Part shown: piece after piece, positions 1 to 12,627 of the stretch | How positions within the stretch are numbered: position 1 is the first letter of the stretch | Layout: every line of letters begins with the position of its first letter | Translations under genes and position numbers: made by a program | Notes under the pieces: generated by a model | The model's database searches: none | What the model saw: the letters and a program-made list of their open reading frames with translations, nothing else | Told to the model about the DNA's origin: nothing | Source of the DNA: Pseudoscleropodium purum | Taxonomy: Eukaryota > Streptophyta > Bryopsida > Hypnales > Brachytheciaceae | Length of the DNA: 64,000 bases | Reading direction: 5' to 3' | NCBI GenBank assembly: GCA_963969395.1 | Contig: OZ017795.1 | Location: 36,437,063-36,501,062, forward strand

Positions 1-436
1 TCTATAGCAATAAGAACGGAAAAAAAAGAAAGTCAAATAAACATTTTAATTCCTATAGGATAGCTATAACTTTGCAATAATTGCAATGTTAATTTATACA
101 TTTGAGAGGATTCAATAGTGTTATTGGCTTTATTAGCTAGCCAATGACATTTGTTTCTTATTCAAAAGTGTGATGTAGCTTAGAAAGAGTTTAACCTCTA
201 AAAGGTCTAAAATAGACCTATTCCCAAATCAATTTTAAATGGTTGTTTTTTATAAGCAATTTGTAATTATTTTTAAAAGCAATTTTCTTAAAAGTCTAAT
301 TGTTGGATCTTATTCAATACTATCAAATTAATCTCCTTTCCAAAATCCAAAGACTTTGGTTATACAAATTTTGAGATTTTTATAGTCAAAATTCAATTTT
401 TGGAAAATCATCATTTTTAATCACATACAAACAATG
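1..436. other. AT-rich intergenic DNA
   Basis: No ORF of interest, RNA gene or repeat boundary recognised. The sequence is poly-A/T rich and has stop codons in all frames. Confidence 0.6.
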
Positions 437-726
437 CATTAGAGGATTTATGGGGGATCAAGAGGGCCATTTTAGACTTGTTCTCCCAACCTTGTTTCTG
501 TTGTCCCTATTGTCAATTTTGTTTTTTTGAAGAAAAAAATTGAAAAAATTAAAATTAAAATTAAAAATTTAGAATGGAAAAAAAACAGAAAAAAATTTAA
601 TTTAAAAAAAAAATTGGTGATGTGGCAATCACCGTGCCACATTAGGCAACAATTACGAGGCTATTCCCTTGACACTCATAGCCCGAGAACTTGAAGCCCT
701 CCGTAGTTGCTGAAAATCCTCTAATG
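437..726. mobile_element. Small inverted-repeat element, copy A
   Basis: A 290-bp unit opens with CATTAGAGGATTT and closes with its inverse, AAATCCTCTAATG. A diverged second copy lies at 35881-36140. The two share the ends and recognisable internal blocks: a GC-richer 3' part ending in a CCCTCCGTAGTTGCTG-type stretch, a GGTGATGTGG block, and a middle poly-T/poly-A tract of variable length. No coding capacity. I could not find a convincing target-site duplication, so the superfamily is unassigned. A MITE-like non-autonomous DNA element is the simplest reading. Confidence 0.65.
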
Positions 727-3700
727 ACCTTTGATTTCCATATGTCAACAATTTACAAAGTTAAAGTTTTCCTTCTTTTGACCATAAAGAAATAAAATTA
801 TTTCAAAATGTGCATACCAATTTTCACAAGAATTGCAAGAATGGAGGATTATTTCCAAAACCTTGTAATCAATCAAAGTATGTGAAGAAAGCTAATGTTT
901 CACTTGACCATGTTCATCAACTATTTACTCCATACAATCACCCCTTAAAATGACTTGTCATTGGCTAGACTAACTTTCTTCACCTACAACAAATTGCAAT
1001 GAACACTTTTTGAAGTATTTGAATTTGAAAAAAAAAAAGGTGAAGTTTTTGTCCATTAGAAAGCCTATTTTGGATATGGAATGACAACACAACTAACTAC
1101 ATAGGAAAAATTTCACTTTTCCAAAAAAAATTGGAGGGTCTTTACTCATCTAAGAAGGCTAATGATTTGAAAATACAATTGTTAGGGCCATTAGATTTTA
1201 AGATGGGTAAAACCTAGTAATTGAGACCTATTTCTAGAATTGAACTTTACAAATCTTTTCTTTTAGCTTGTTTTTGAATTGTTTATTTTGATTGTTCAAT
1301 ATCTAAATTTGAGTTTTTTTTATGTCTATTCAAAGTACTTTTGGATGTGCTCTTAATGATTGTAATTTCAAGTTTTAATTAGAAATAAGTGGAAACTTAG
1401 AAATTTGTTTTGAGGGCCAATATGCTAGTCCATTAAAGATTCTTTAAACTATAGATGAAGATCTTGGATTAAGATTCTTGGATTTACTTTCATTGATGAT
1501 AGAACCTTGTCCTACATTCTAAATAAGGCATATTATATGGTCCATTGACTAAATATTTTGTTAAATAAAAAAAATATGATTGGGTTACTTGAAATTTAAG
1601 TTGAGATGAACGTATACTTTAAAAGTCATTTGTAGCAATGTGGATTGTAGAATCTCTAACAACAACCTCAATGCAAAACTTTAAACAACTCACAAAAGTC
1701 ATAATATTATATTATGATTGGTGTAAAATTAAAATTTGAGATTACTATCACTCAAAGTTTATAAAAAATCTCTTGAAACAAACACAATAAAATTTGGATT
1801 TGAAAATTGAACGACAAAAATAGAGCCCATTAGATAGAACTCAACAAAAAGACAAAATATAATGTGCGACAATATATCATGTTTAGCAAAGATGGGTTGG
1901 TTATTGTGGAACTCATCTTCTTTAATACTATGTGGATCCTTTGCTTTAAAAAATTAGTAGAGTATTCATTAGAGGTCAAACTATTGTGCAAGGCCAAACT
2001 CCTCTCTCCAAACAAAATTCCAAAGGATGAATATCTCTTCTTCTATCCTATACAAAGGTTTCTTTGTCATCCATTGGACAATAACCATCCACTATGTCAT
2101 TCAAGAATTACAAAAACAATATGGAAATGACATGGAAAAGTCATTTATTCAATTGAGGGTTAGCAAATACAGACAAGCATAAGATTGCTATGACATCAAG
2201 GTATCTAAATCTAACTAAAGAAATGCCAATATATAGCATTCAATAGCCTTCACTAACATGTAGTAATCAAAAGTAGTAAGTGAAAAACAACAATTTGCCT
2301 TCCTAAGTTCATCTAGCAACAATACTAATTGCAATTGATTACTCTATGCTTTTGCTCACTACTTTTGATTTATTATTGCATTTTGATGACTAACACTAAT
2401 TATTGATTTTTTTTACTGATTTTCATAACCAAATTTTTTACTAAATGCTTTTATAAACCTCTCATCATTCTCACCACACTTGACATGTCTCCCTATAGCT
2501 GCTAACAAAGGGATGAAATAATGTGAAATATTCTACATCATTCTATTGAAGGATGGGTGACCATGTTTTCACAAGATGTGAATCCTATCCTAGGAAGTGA
2601 GTCTTGTACTATACAGTACAATGAATTTTGTGTTTTGCAAGGTGATTGTGTAATAAAAGAGCCCCCTATTTTGTGCTATGTTAATTCTATGTTCTTCACC
2701 TTCTTCTAGATTAGTTTAGTCCCTTGATTACAAATATTAAAAATTTGCAAATTTTATCATGTGTGGCAAATAAAATTCATGTGTTTTCCCCAAGGGAAAA
2801 ATCCATCATGGAAGGCCCACTTCGTAGGACAAGTTTTATTAGCGTCTTGCAATGTTTTTTGCTACTGAATGTTATGTATACTCCCTTGATCCATTGGACA
2901 TTGGTTCGTTGTCATTACAAACAAATACTTTATTCATACCAACCTTCTATGAAGACTGGAATTTTTATCTACCTTTCATCTATACTCGTTATTTAAGGTA
3001 AACCAACCCATGATAGGCGAACTCCCTAATGCAGACATCCATCAAACAACCCATTACAGTTTTCCATCAATCTATGTCAGGTTTTTTCTAATTAATGTAA
3101 ACAAAACTTCATTACGTAGGTTAATGATTGAAATCAATGTTTTGCATGATGGTGATGAAGATGCGAAAGATTGTTTTAGGAACCTGCACCTTTCTAGTGT
3201 AATTCATTATATGAACAACCTTCTTTTTATTCCTGTATGTCATGTCCATGTTAAAAAATATTTCAACCATGATAGAAAATGTTATAATTGCATTAAGTGG
3301 TTTGATGACCACCATGGGTATAGTTATTGATGGCTTTGGGGGTAGTCTAAAGACTATTTTGAGCCATTTGGCCAGTTCACTTCAAAATTTGCGTACTTTG
3401 TCAAAAAAATTAAATTTCCTTTGCTCTCCCCATTTCTCATATTTGCTTGTAAATGGGGAAAAAAAAAATTAAGAGTTTTCAAACCTGTCAGCAAGGCAAA
3501 CGAGTCAATCTACCTGTCATAGGCTGGTTTACCTTAGATGTACATTTGAGCTCCTCAAATTATACCGGTAAATGATACTGATGTCAGCCATCTTGGTCAA
3601 TGATGGATGCTCCAAGTCAGTCAGTCAATTCTTGGTCTTTCTTCTGTTACAGAAAGGCAAGTTGCCCCACCCCACCAGCTCTCACAGCACGGCAGTCACT

Positions 3701-5579
3701 CACTCCTCAAGTTTTAACTGCGAAACCAATCAAAATCCCAAAAGTACACACTATCATACATCAATAGGAAACTGTACAAACACCACAATAGTTGCAAAAA
3801 GATCCAGCTCTCAAGTGTGCCATGATGCCAAGTGAAAGACTGGGAGAAACTTGTGGGTACATTGTGGTTGAAGTTGTCCCTAGTGACAACCAAAAATTAA
3901 TGAAGGCTGTCATTTTGACAACCAAAATTATTATCATCAGCTATTAATGTCCCTTGTAAGCCAAAATGAAGCTCAACAGGCACTCATGGATAGCCAACCC
4001 ATTTCCAACCAGGGGCCTATTCTCGTCATACAGGCTACACTCTTTCCAATGAGTAGGAGAAAAGCAGGAGATTAATTATGGCACAATTTGCAGTGCAGTC
4101 ATGGCGTATTAAGATTGGTTGCAGTCTTTGTTTATTTTTAAAACCAACATGACAAGAATAGGTCAAATAGAATCTTCAACTAAAAAAATTATAGTAATAA
4201 CATTTTGAGAAATAAAAATTTGAAAAAAATATGAAATCCTTCTTAACATTGTTTCTATATATGGAAAAATTCATGCACTCAAAGAAACCTATACTCTAAA
4301 TATGCACAATTGCTTAAGTGGTTGAAAATGGGTTGGCTACCATACTAGCATTTGCTAGTGGCTTATAGTGGAGTTGGGTGTATGGTGCAAGCTTCATTAC
4401 TTTGATGATGTGGATTAGGCTTGAGTTTTAGCCTTTTAGGCATAGCTAGGGGCTTTAAGGCTTTTGTGTGAGGGTAGTTGCCTTGTTCTTGATCAAGTTT
4501 CATTTCATACGATTGGATTTGTTGCCTACCCCCTCTCTATAATTGGAGGCAAGGAAGGCTTGCCATCGCATAATGATGCAGTAGTGGTGTAATTTATTCT
4601 ATTGGGATTGTACATTTTCATTGTTTAGATTATGGAGCATTACTTTATGCATGAGATTTTGGAGGAGATGGTTCTTTACTTGAGTGCAAGATAATTGCAA
4701 GGATGTATGTGACTGAGGTCATCAAATTGCATGCCTAATTCCTAGATTTGAAAGTATTGAATGATGTTAAGTTATTTAGTTCCATTTGCTTCCATGGTGA
4801 TCTAATAGGTTTGAATAGAAATGCTCAATAATAGCTTACAACTTTTATTGAACTTTTTATATATTTGAAGTGGATATTTGGGATGCTTGTGGATTTAAAT
4901 AGGGACTTTGAGTTTGTGGATACAATCTAGATCTCATGCTTTTGTTTAAAAACTATACCGAGTTTAGACAATCTATTCTTCAAATGTCATCTATATTGGG
5001 CGGTATCTTCACATGGCAAAATTTTGACAAATTGTTCTTACAATTTCAACTCACTCACCTTCTTGTGTCAAAGACTCCTCAACTCAAAAATCATGTTAAG
5101 TTATCATTGTCTTTGTAGAGTAGTTTGAATTTGGAAACTTTAGAGGCCCAAATGAGAATTGCAATGGCAAATTTGTCAATTGATTGAATTCATTTAGAAA
5201 AAATGTAGGTCAAATGGAGTGTAAAGCTAGTGCATTTAGGAATGGTTTGTATTGATTGATAATTGCTAGCTTCTCACTTATAGAGTGAGATATTGGCATA
5301 ATATATACTTAGATATTTTTAAAATTTTTTGATTATAATATTTTATAGAATTTTATTTTGTAATTGAAAATTTGAAATAAAATCAACTGCTTTGGTAAAT
5401 ATGATTATGACAACTAAAGAATTTGAAATTTGGCATTTTTAAACAATCAAAAAGGTGGGGAGGTTGTCATGAACATTTTAGAGGAATTTGAGTGCACAAT
5501 TTGCAAGAATTGGCATGGATATTTGGGAGGAGTTTGCATATGGACATTTTGGAGGAAGTTTTGTCAAATTTTTGCCCTG
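727..5579. other. Gene-poor intergenic region
   Basis: About 4.9 kb of mostly AT-rich DNA. The few ORFs of 60-106 codons (for example 3010-3330, plus strand) resemble no family I know and have AT-biased codons typical of chance frames. A somewhat GC-richer stretch at about 3550-4080 shows no splice-consistent coding signal. I see nothing I can support as a gene here. Confidence 0.55.
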
Positions 5580-5607
5580 GTACTGTAGATTCAAATAACT
5601 ACAGTAC
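5580..5607. repeat. Perfect 9-bp hairpin
   Basis: GTACTGTAG (5580-5588) is followed by a 10-base A/T-rich loop and then the exact inverse CTACAGTAC (5599-5607). It lies where AT-rich intergenic DNA changes to the GC-richer upstream region of the RING gene. It could be the end of an old element or a chance cruciform; function unknown. Confidence 0.5.
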
Positions 5608-5639
5608 TTTTCATCTGCAACACATGTAAGTTATCTCCC

Positions 5640-7031
5640 CGGCCCCATTCTGCCACCAACGAGTACCCAGCTCCTTTCACAGGAGAAAAAAATTTGGAAT
5701 CTGAGGCGGTGGACACACTGACACGTTTTATGTGCCTCAGTAAACTAAGCCAATCGACTAAAACTTAATAAAAAAAACCCAATCAGAGTATCAGACCCAC
5801 CAAAAAGCTCAGGTTCTCTTACTGGTGGATTGGCCTCTATGCCAGCCCACTCGCTCCTCATCGAAAAATCGTACACTATTCATCCATCTCACCTGTCAAT
5901 ACCTCGTCAATCACTTTCAGTTTCCTGTTGCACTAAGTTACTGTAATGACCTTACTTCGTTCATCGACCCAACGATCCATCCATCTACAAGTCGTCCGTC
6001 CAGCGATCTGTGAGTAACAGGTAGCAACCCTGAATGGTAACGAGCAAAGAGTACGGCCGACTCCACTGAGAGCAGCGAGAAGCCCTGCACACCTCCACAT
6101 TCCACACGCGTTTGCCTTCTGTCCAAATTTAGTGGAGATGGGTGCATAGTGTTTCTAAGGATTCTGGGTGTCAGAGTTCGTAGAGAAAGAGAGACAGAGA
6201 GACAGAGAGAGACGTGTCTTTGTCACACCCCTAAAGGCTGTTCCGACAGGTTTTGAATACTTCACTGTGGAGTTCGAGGTTTAGAGATGGCGGACGCGGA
6301 GGCCGCTGCTGCTCCTGCTGCAGTGAGGAGCGTCGCGACGGCGACGACGACGACGACGATGAGAATCAGGATGGAACTTTATTCCTGTGAGGACTCTGTA
6401 CTATCTTACCCTTATTACCCTTGTCCCTTTAGTGAGCTTTCTTTCTCTTGAGCTTTGACTCCGCACTTTACCGTTCGCTTGCATCGATAGGATAGGTTCA
6501 AGTTCACCTTTGCAAACACGAGATGGTGGGGTTGTCCGCCCTCCCTCCCTCCCTCTCTCTCTAACTAACTAATCTGCATGTTGAAGTTGAGACGCCGATT
6601 TTTGATATCTCCCTAAAAAGAGTGTAGAAGAGTAGGGATGGCGTTTTGATGGTTGTGGACGACGATGTCGCAGCTCACCTCCAAGCTCTCACAAGCATCG
6701 ACATGTGCACCTTTAGTCTTTTAATGCGTTTTAGTGGCTGTAGGCAGGGAAGCACTTCTGCTTTTGTCGGTAACATAGGAGTATCCTGGTACATCTAGAA
6801 GCAAGTGTAATGGCCAGGCTCGACTAAAGGTTTGAATTTGTGGTGATAACTATGTTCTGGTGGAGACGAACCAACAGTTAGGGTTCCAGGCCAGGTCTGG
6901 AGGGCAGGAATTGACCGAGGTAGTTAGAGTACTGATTCTCCGAGTGCAACTTGCAGGGGTTGTAACATCCTAAACGAAGGAGCTCCGAAACTGAAGCTCC
7001 AGCAAATCCTAAAGTTCACCTGACAGGAAGT
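5640..7031 (+). promoter_or_regulatory. Promoter/5' leader region of the RING-H2 gene
   Basis: Base composition rises sharply here, and the region leads into the coding start at 7032. It contains a GA-rich tract at about 6182-6214 (GAGAGACAGAGAGAC type, common in plant 5' leaders), CpG-rich stretches around 6280-6360, and plausible acceptor sites shortly before the start (an AG at about 6957, and CTGACAG at about 7020-7026). The frame of the 7032 ATG is closed by a TAA at 6963-6965, so the coding sequence cannot extend further upstream without a splice. No unambiguous TATA box or transcription start could be placed. Confidence 0.45.
6287..6451 (+). CDS. Possible upstream ORF (54 codons)
   Basis: ATG at 6287 opens an Ala/Thr-rich frame (MADAEAAAAPAA..., then a run of ACG Thr codons) that stops at 6449-6451. 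It may be an upstream ORF in the RING gene leader or just a GC-rich 5' UTR. I tested it as a first coding exon: the donor at about 6385 (TTCCT|GTGAGG) joined to the nearby acceptors gives immediate stops, so it does not fuse in frame to the RING protein. No known domain. Confidence 0.25.
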   Translation: MADAEAAAAPAAVRSVATATTTTTMRIRMELYSCEDSVLSYPYYPCPFSELSFS

Positions 7032-8485
7032 ATGTTGCCGGGTGTTGAAGTGGCGCGGAGGCGCCGGATGCGAGCTCCTGCACAGCGAAGAGAATTGGAC
7101 CCACCCAGTACTCATCACCAGATCTCTTCCAATTCGGGAACAGAGGGGCGTCGCTCGAGAGGAAGTAGTAATACAGGTTCGTCGAATTTGGCTCATCATC
7201 ACCATCACCACCACCATCACCACCATCATCATCATCACCACCACTACCATCACCATTCGTCGTCTCGTACAGCTGGCCGGTCCCCGGCAGCTCTGTCCAC
7301 CCAAGTTCGTCGACTGGTACTTCTCTCAGGGTGTTTCCATCAGTTTGTGTTTATTTCTTTTCGTTCTTTCAAGCAGAGTCTGTGGAAAACTGTGCTTACA
7401 TGGATTCTTGTCTGGGTTTCCGAAATGTACAGCAAGACCTACTTCAGGAGCAGCGCACAGCTACATCTCAGCAACAGAACAGCAACTTGAGCTTGTTAAC
7501 ATCGTCCAATTCTCGAGATGCTCGAGCTTCGTCAGGATCTCGGGGTCTGCGAGGCTACCGAGGAGAGGAATCTAGGTTGTCCACCCTGGCGATGCTTTTA
7601 CGGGGCCAAGCCCATGAGCGAAGATTGCAAGGGGCTGCTATGGAGGCTCGTGATCGACTCGATGAACGCTTACGCTCTGCTGCTCTTCCCCCTCGATTCT
7701 CTGCAAACCCTCCCAGGTTTGTAATCCCACTAATCTCCTTGAACCAGCATTCTAGCCTTGGTTTTACGTCAGCCCACAGTTGCTCTCAATATAAAGATCT
7801 ACAAAATGAAATTCTAGACCGATCTTGTGCGCTGCTGATCCATTTCAGACAAATTAACTCGCCAGCAACGGCGGGAGCAACACAGTATGAGATGAACGTG
7901 CTATTCTCCGACACCGATGACGAGGAGAATCTCTGGAGCGACGACGAGGACTGGGAGCGAACCATGCGAGAGTGGCTGGCGGCATGGGCACCCAGTCTGG
8001 AAGACCGATGGCAACCAGACCTGTTTGGTGGAAACCACCACCATCACCGCTTTGCAGGAGAGGTGGCCTTTCTTCACCCTCCCCACAAACCCAGAGAAAC
8101 CGGTATGAGCAAAGCAGCCATCGATGCCATCAAGCGGGAGACTTACGGGTCGAAAGCAGCAGCAGCCGAGAGCAGTCGGGAGCAAGAGGATTGTCCCGTT
8201 TGTCTCGAAAAGTTTCTGGTTGGACAGGGGCTTCTAGCTCTGCCGTGCAATCACAAGTTTCATCCCAACTGTCTCACGCCCTGGCTGGAAGGCCATGAGC
8301 AGTGCCCGTATTGCCGAGCTCGAATCAGCGAGGATCCTCCGATACCCGTCCCGGCACAGCCACAGCAACAGCGAGGGAGTACTAGTGTCGTTGCGACAGA
8401 GAATGGTTCTCATTCGAACTACTTCGTGTCGTGGATATCAGCTGTCGAACAGGGGATGTCTAGGTTGAGTCACGGATCCTCCTGA
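7032..8485 (+). CDS. RING-H2 E3 ubiquitin-protein ligase
   Basis: Predicted cytosolic/nuclear RING-type E3 that would bring a ubiquitin-loaded E2 to a substrate; the substrate is unknown. The C-terminal part (about 8195-8325) encodes a C3H2C3 RING-H2 finger: CPVC, 14 residues, C-N-H, KF, H, PN, C, then a tryptophan-containing loop (PWLEGHEQ) and CPYC, so all eight metal ligands are present. An acidic block (DTDDEENLWSDDEDWE) precedes it. The N-terminus MLPGVEVARRRR resembles, from memory, the start of a plant RING-H2 subfamily. Splicing is inferred. Exon C is 7849-8485, joined to exon B ending 7716 by a 132-bp intron that is itself open in frame (CCCAG|GTTTGT ... TTTCAG|A). For exon A two models keep the frame: 7032-7176 + 7377-7716 (373 aa) or 7032-7316 + 7379-7716 (419 aa, which includes a His run). 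The first has better splice sites. Tail-to-tail with RAD9, 487 bp between stops. Confidence 0.85.
7193..7253 (+). repeat. CAT/CAC trinucleotide microsatellite
   Basis: An interrupted (CAT/CAC)n run of about 60 bp. In the frame of the upstream exon it would encode about 20 histidines with one Tyr. Under the preferred splice model it is removed with a 200-bp intron; under the alternative it is translated. Length polymorphism is likely. Confidence 0.85.
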
Positions 8486-8972
8486 CCCACGTCATGTCTG
8501 GTTTTGTATATGATAGAAGACATTAGTGGTACTGAATCTGATGTACAATCAGCATGGACCTTGTGCATATATGTAGAGTCTGCATCGACCAGAATTTTTG
8601 GATGGATGGGTTACCTAGTGAGTCCGGTGCATCGCAAGCGGTTGTGAGACGCCACGCTTACATGAACACCTTGCCAATTTCCATAATTATGGTGGAGACT
8701 AGAGTTAGCACCGTCACAGGTACAAATTGAGATATCAACTATTTGCCTTTTTATTTTCGTGAGAATGTGCTGGAGTATTGAAATGATGACCATGCAGTTG
8801 TCCGAAGTAGATGTACTCTGGCAATCCATCCAACATTAGACTTGGTTTCATAGCTGCATATGTATTTCACGATTTAAATATTTGCATATGATTTGGACAA
8901 TAGGTAAGCTCAGTACAAGAAGTAAATTCTTCTTTCAATACCCAAAGAAAGGGCTGGGATTGTTTCTCTGAG

Positions 8973-11900
8973 TCAATAAGGTCCTCTTCTTTCCGGAGGA
9001 GTGGTAGGAACGCAAAACCCGTCGTCAGGCTCTCCCGTGTCATCATCGTAATCAGCGTCACTTGAATTGTCTTCCCACGTTGTCGTTCCTCTGGGCTGCG
9101 GAGCTTCATCCTCCAATTGCCTTCCTCCTGAAAGATCATGCCCAATTAATGTATTTTCCTGAAGAAGACAACAACTCTCAACTACTGCTCATTTGAAGGC
9201 AGAAACAGTTTGCAAGTTGGACACTAAACAACTAGATATCTGGCCGCAGATCCATGCCAGCCATTCCTGACTGCCCTGCTGCTGCTGCTGCTACTGCTTC
9301 AATGCAGCACAAAGCTATTCTGGGTTTAAACAGGTCCCTTTCGAGACACCAGATAGAAGTATCTCACGAACCTGGTAGGTTTCGTTGAAATATTTCTCGT
9401 GGAGGTTCCTGGCGACTTATACTCTCGCGACGTGGATCTCTGAGGGGTTGAAGCCCTGCTTCAGGAAAGACTTGCACTGGTGACGCTTCAGTGGATGAAT
9501 CAATATCTGAACGCTTTCTCAGTCTTTTCCTTCTTGCGCTTGCAGGCTCGTGTTTATGCAAGGTAGGGATCTCTTCACTTGCATCCTCGCTGTCTGGAAG
9601 ATTTCGATGCGCATTGTCGCTGGCCTGCAGATTCTGCTGTACGCCGGCGCTGTCCTGTAGATTCTGGCGTGCATTGTCGCTGGCCTGTGGATTCTTAGGT
9701 GCATAAGACACTGGTGTGGTCTGATTGATGCTGGTTCTTCGCTGAGTAATACTTGTTCTTCCTGCACTTCCTGAAGGTATTCCACGACAGGATATTAGAA
9801 ATGCAGCTACAGCTTCCACGACGATATCATTACTCGACTCTTAATCCAGTTATCTATCTCATTCAAAGCACAAATCACTAAGTAGAATGAGATAGATGAG
9901 AATCCAAGTGAGATCTGCACAAATCAAGGGAGATATTCAGAGATTGCAAGATTAAAATGTAACGTGAGGAATTCTTGATAAACCTGTTAAGTCAGACCAG
10001 ATGGCTGTCTCATCTGACCGATGAGCAGAACCTGGTGTCATCTCAGAGCCGTTGCCTCTTCGAGCGGAATCATGTGATGTGGCACGGCCTTGAGAGCCCT
10101 CTCTGGTACTGGGACCTGCACTATTTTGATTGGCTGCATCACGCGCTTGACCAGTGCTCTCATCAGGCCCATGTAACTGCGAACTCATCATCGTTGCAAG
10201 AACCAAAGTTGCATCAAGGTCGCTGTGTGCTGAATCATCTAAGCCAAATCTTGGTGCAATGAGCACAGGTCTGTTCAACGACATTACATCAAGCTCAGAC
10301 ACTAACATAATGCAGCAGACAAACAATATTCGAGCGAATAACAGAGGTCATTCATCACTAGTGCTCTGTAAATCCTCAAAGACCAATGAATGAGTAATAG
10401 CAGACATACTTGCCAGCCTTGTCAAAGTACATATGCATATCTGCTTCCGCCCCCTCACAAAATGCCATAAAAGCCTGTAAGGACAACGAGGATTTGTTCA
10501 GAGTTATAACTCATAACAAGATCATACGCTTAAGTAGTCAAGATTTCCTATTTATGTTGTATTTTGCGAAACCAGCTAAAATAGAAGTCAGTCTATGATT
10601 TCCAGCAGTGAAAGTCGAGCTTAAAACGACGAACACCAACAAGAAAGCATGAGTTATACCTTCAGTTCTTTAACGCTGAAAGTAACATCCACAGGGGGGC
10701 CTTTGTGGGTATATGCTGATAACTCCTCAGAAGGGTCAATCCAAAGCTGCGTATGAAGAGCTCCATCCGTCGTGTCTGCACGTCCACAAAAGGCAGTATG
10801 CAACAATGCGAGTTAGAATTACGCTCTAACAAACACGCATTATCCTGCGTATCGTACCATACATTCATAAACGCAATCCGGAATGATCGCATATGATTAG
10901 CAGAAAGTCAAATCGAACAAAACCATGCCCTGAAGAAGACACGCTCTGAAGACCTCAAAGCAAGCTCCAGGATGGGAAGGTGTGGGATGAAATGTGGCTA
11001 CTCTACCTCTTGCAGGATCGATATAGCTTTTCAATTCAATCGCTTTTGCTTCACTATCAGAGTCCATGTCAGTAGATACGGGTTCTGTAGCAATCAATGT
11101 TATCTCTTGGAGAGAAGACTGAAAATGTCCTAAAAGTCTGCCAAGATCCTTAGGCTTTATAACCAAATGACTAGGAAAAGAGTTCCGCTCTACCATCACA
11201 TTCTGCATTTCAGTGTCATTGTTGCAGGTGATCCAGTACGTTTTCCTGCTTCCTGCACACCAAATAAGCAACAGCAGGTAAACTAGATGCCTCCAGAATG
11301 TCGAAACCCAAGAACTGGATCTTCAGAATATCAATGGAGATATAAATCCTAGAGCAAACTTGCATCAATAGCTGTTTCGTTGACATCTCCTCATCATTCT
11401 TAATGTCATTCTGAAAACATCCAAGCCTCGAGGTAACATGGAACCGAAAAGAGACCATAAATATTAGGTGAACTTTTTGAAATACTAAGAACCGCTATTG
11501 CCGACGATAAATAAACCTGAAATGAAACGAAGTGTTCAGTTCACCCTTGTACAACAGAGCAAAATGGATTACCGTTTACGCACTGGATAGTCCACTGAAG
11601 CTTGTTCGGGTCTCTGTCTGATAAGGTAATGGTCAGCAGTTCCATACTACCAGGCGGAGTCCGGAACACTGTGCACACCGACTGGAAAATAAAGGTAACA
11701 AAATCAGTTCCCATCATTCACAGAATCGTTCAACGCTAATCATCAATAACGCATTGAAGCTACTGAAATGAAATTCACGTCCCAAGACTGGGCAAAAAAA
11801 GCCCTAACTAAACCAAAAGATATTCAAAATCGATAGGATGTGTCACCTTTAGCAAAACACTGCATGCAAGATTCGGTGTTTGCACACGAAATGCATCGAA

Positions 11901-12202
11901 GAATTGGCCCTTGAAAGTCACCGACAGGAAGGCCGACCATGCCGTATTAAGCGTACGCAGCGACAGCTGCAATCCGTTCCTAAATCATCACCTAGCAGTC
12001 GACTTGCAATTGAACTCACATTGTACTTAAAAATAGTACATAAAATCTGAGATGAAAATTAAAAGCTCACAGAAAGTATAAGCGCGCATGCGCTCACCTT
12101 GTCAGGGAGAACTTCAATAAGGAGCTCGCTGCCGACGCGATACAGACAGTTCACAGCCCTATTTAGACTCTTAATTTGGTTTCCCGACAACACGCACTCC
12201 AT
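8973..12202 (-). CDS. RAD9: RAD9 checkpoint clamp subunit (9-1-1 complex)
   Basis: Nuclear DNA-damage checkpoint protein. RAD9 forms the PCNA-like 9-1-1 ring with RAD1 and HUS1, and its C-terminal tail recruits checkpoint factors. Nine exons, inferred by GT/AG and phase: 12202-12098, 11966-11847, 11681-11573, 11252-11007, 10775-10660, 10474-10410, 10270-9984, 9770-9372, 9127-8973. They total 1602 nt, 534 codons with stop, with every phase closing. The start MECVLSGNQIKSLNRAV and blocks such as KTYWITC, LGHFQSSLQEITLIA, LHTQLWIDPSEEL, AFMAFCEGAEADMHMYF and PVLIAPRFG match my recollection of plant RAD9 almost position by position. Residues 1 to about 270 form the Rad9 fold. The rest is a long low-complexity tail with a 10-residue repeat and an acidic end finishing VPTTPPERRGPY. 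The tail is longer than I expect for Arabidopsis RAD9. The gene appears intact. Confidence 0.95.
9584..9700 (-). repeat. 30-bp coding minisatellite in the RAD9 tail
   Basis: Within exon 8, about four degenerate 30-bp units encode 10-residue repeats: QASDNARQNL, QDSAGVQQNL, QASDNAHRNL, PDSEDASEEI. Unit length is a multiple of three, so copy number can vary without a frame change. It lies in the disordered C-terminal region, outside the clamp fold. Confidence 0.8.
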
Positions 12203-12588
12203 TTCTTCCTCCAATCTCACTCTGCAACTGTTAATACCAAACGTCCTTCCAATCCACTCTTCAACCGCCGCTCGACTCGCAACTCAAGCTCCTCCACCGC
12301 ATCTTCTCTAAACGATTTCTAGAGCTAAAATTCGTCGAAATCTTCGGAATCGAAGATTCAGTGTCGCCAGACGATCGCACTCTAATGTCAGCTAACAGAA
12401 ACTCTTGAGAAATCACAAAAGATTTCCGAAATAGAACATTCCGATACACAAGCGTCACGAATACTCTTCAGAACACACAGACAGTTCACATCTCAATTCA
12501 GACTCGTAACCCTGAAACGCCGGACCCTTGGCCGTGGCCTTGGGAGCGGGGAAGTGGCCTAACACCGTGGATTCTTAGATTGTCCTTC

Positions 12589-12597
12589 TTTTATATA
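12589..12597 (-). promoter_or_regulatory. Candidate TATA box of RAD9
   Basis: On the minus strand the sequence reads TATATAAAA, about 390 bp upstream of the RAD9 start codon, with the GC-richer presumed leader between them. The position would imply a 5' UTR of roughly 350 nt. The match is good, but no initiator or transcript supports it. It sits just upstream of a TTAA-type element (12628-12856). Confidence 0.4.
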
Positions 12598-12627
12598 TCT
12601 GGACGAAATGGGCAAATTTTGAAGTTG

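Noticed and set aside
3010..3330. 106-codon plus frame as a gene
   Set aside because: No recognisable domain, AT-biased chance composition, and a competing antisense frame.
7901..8298. Overlapping frames on both strands within the RING gene's last exons
   Set aside because: Shadows of the RING frame caused by high GC; the zinc-ligand pattern exists only in the 8195-8325 plus frame.
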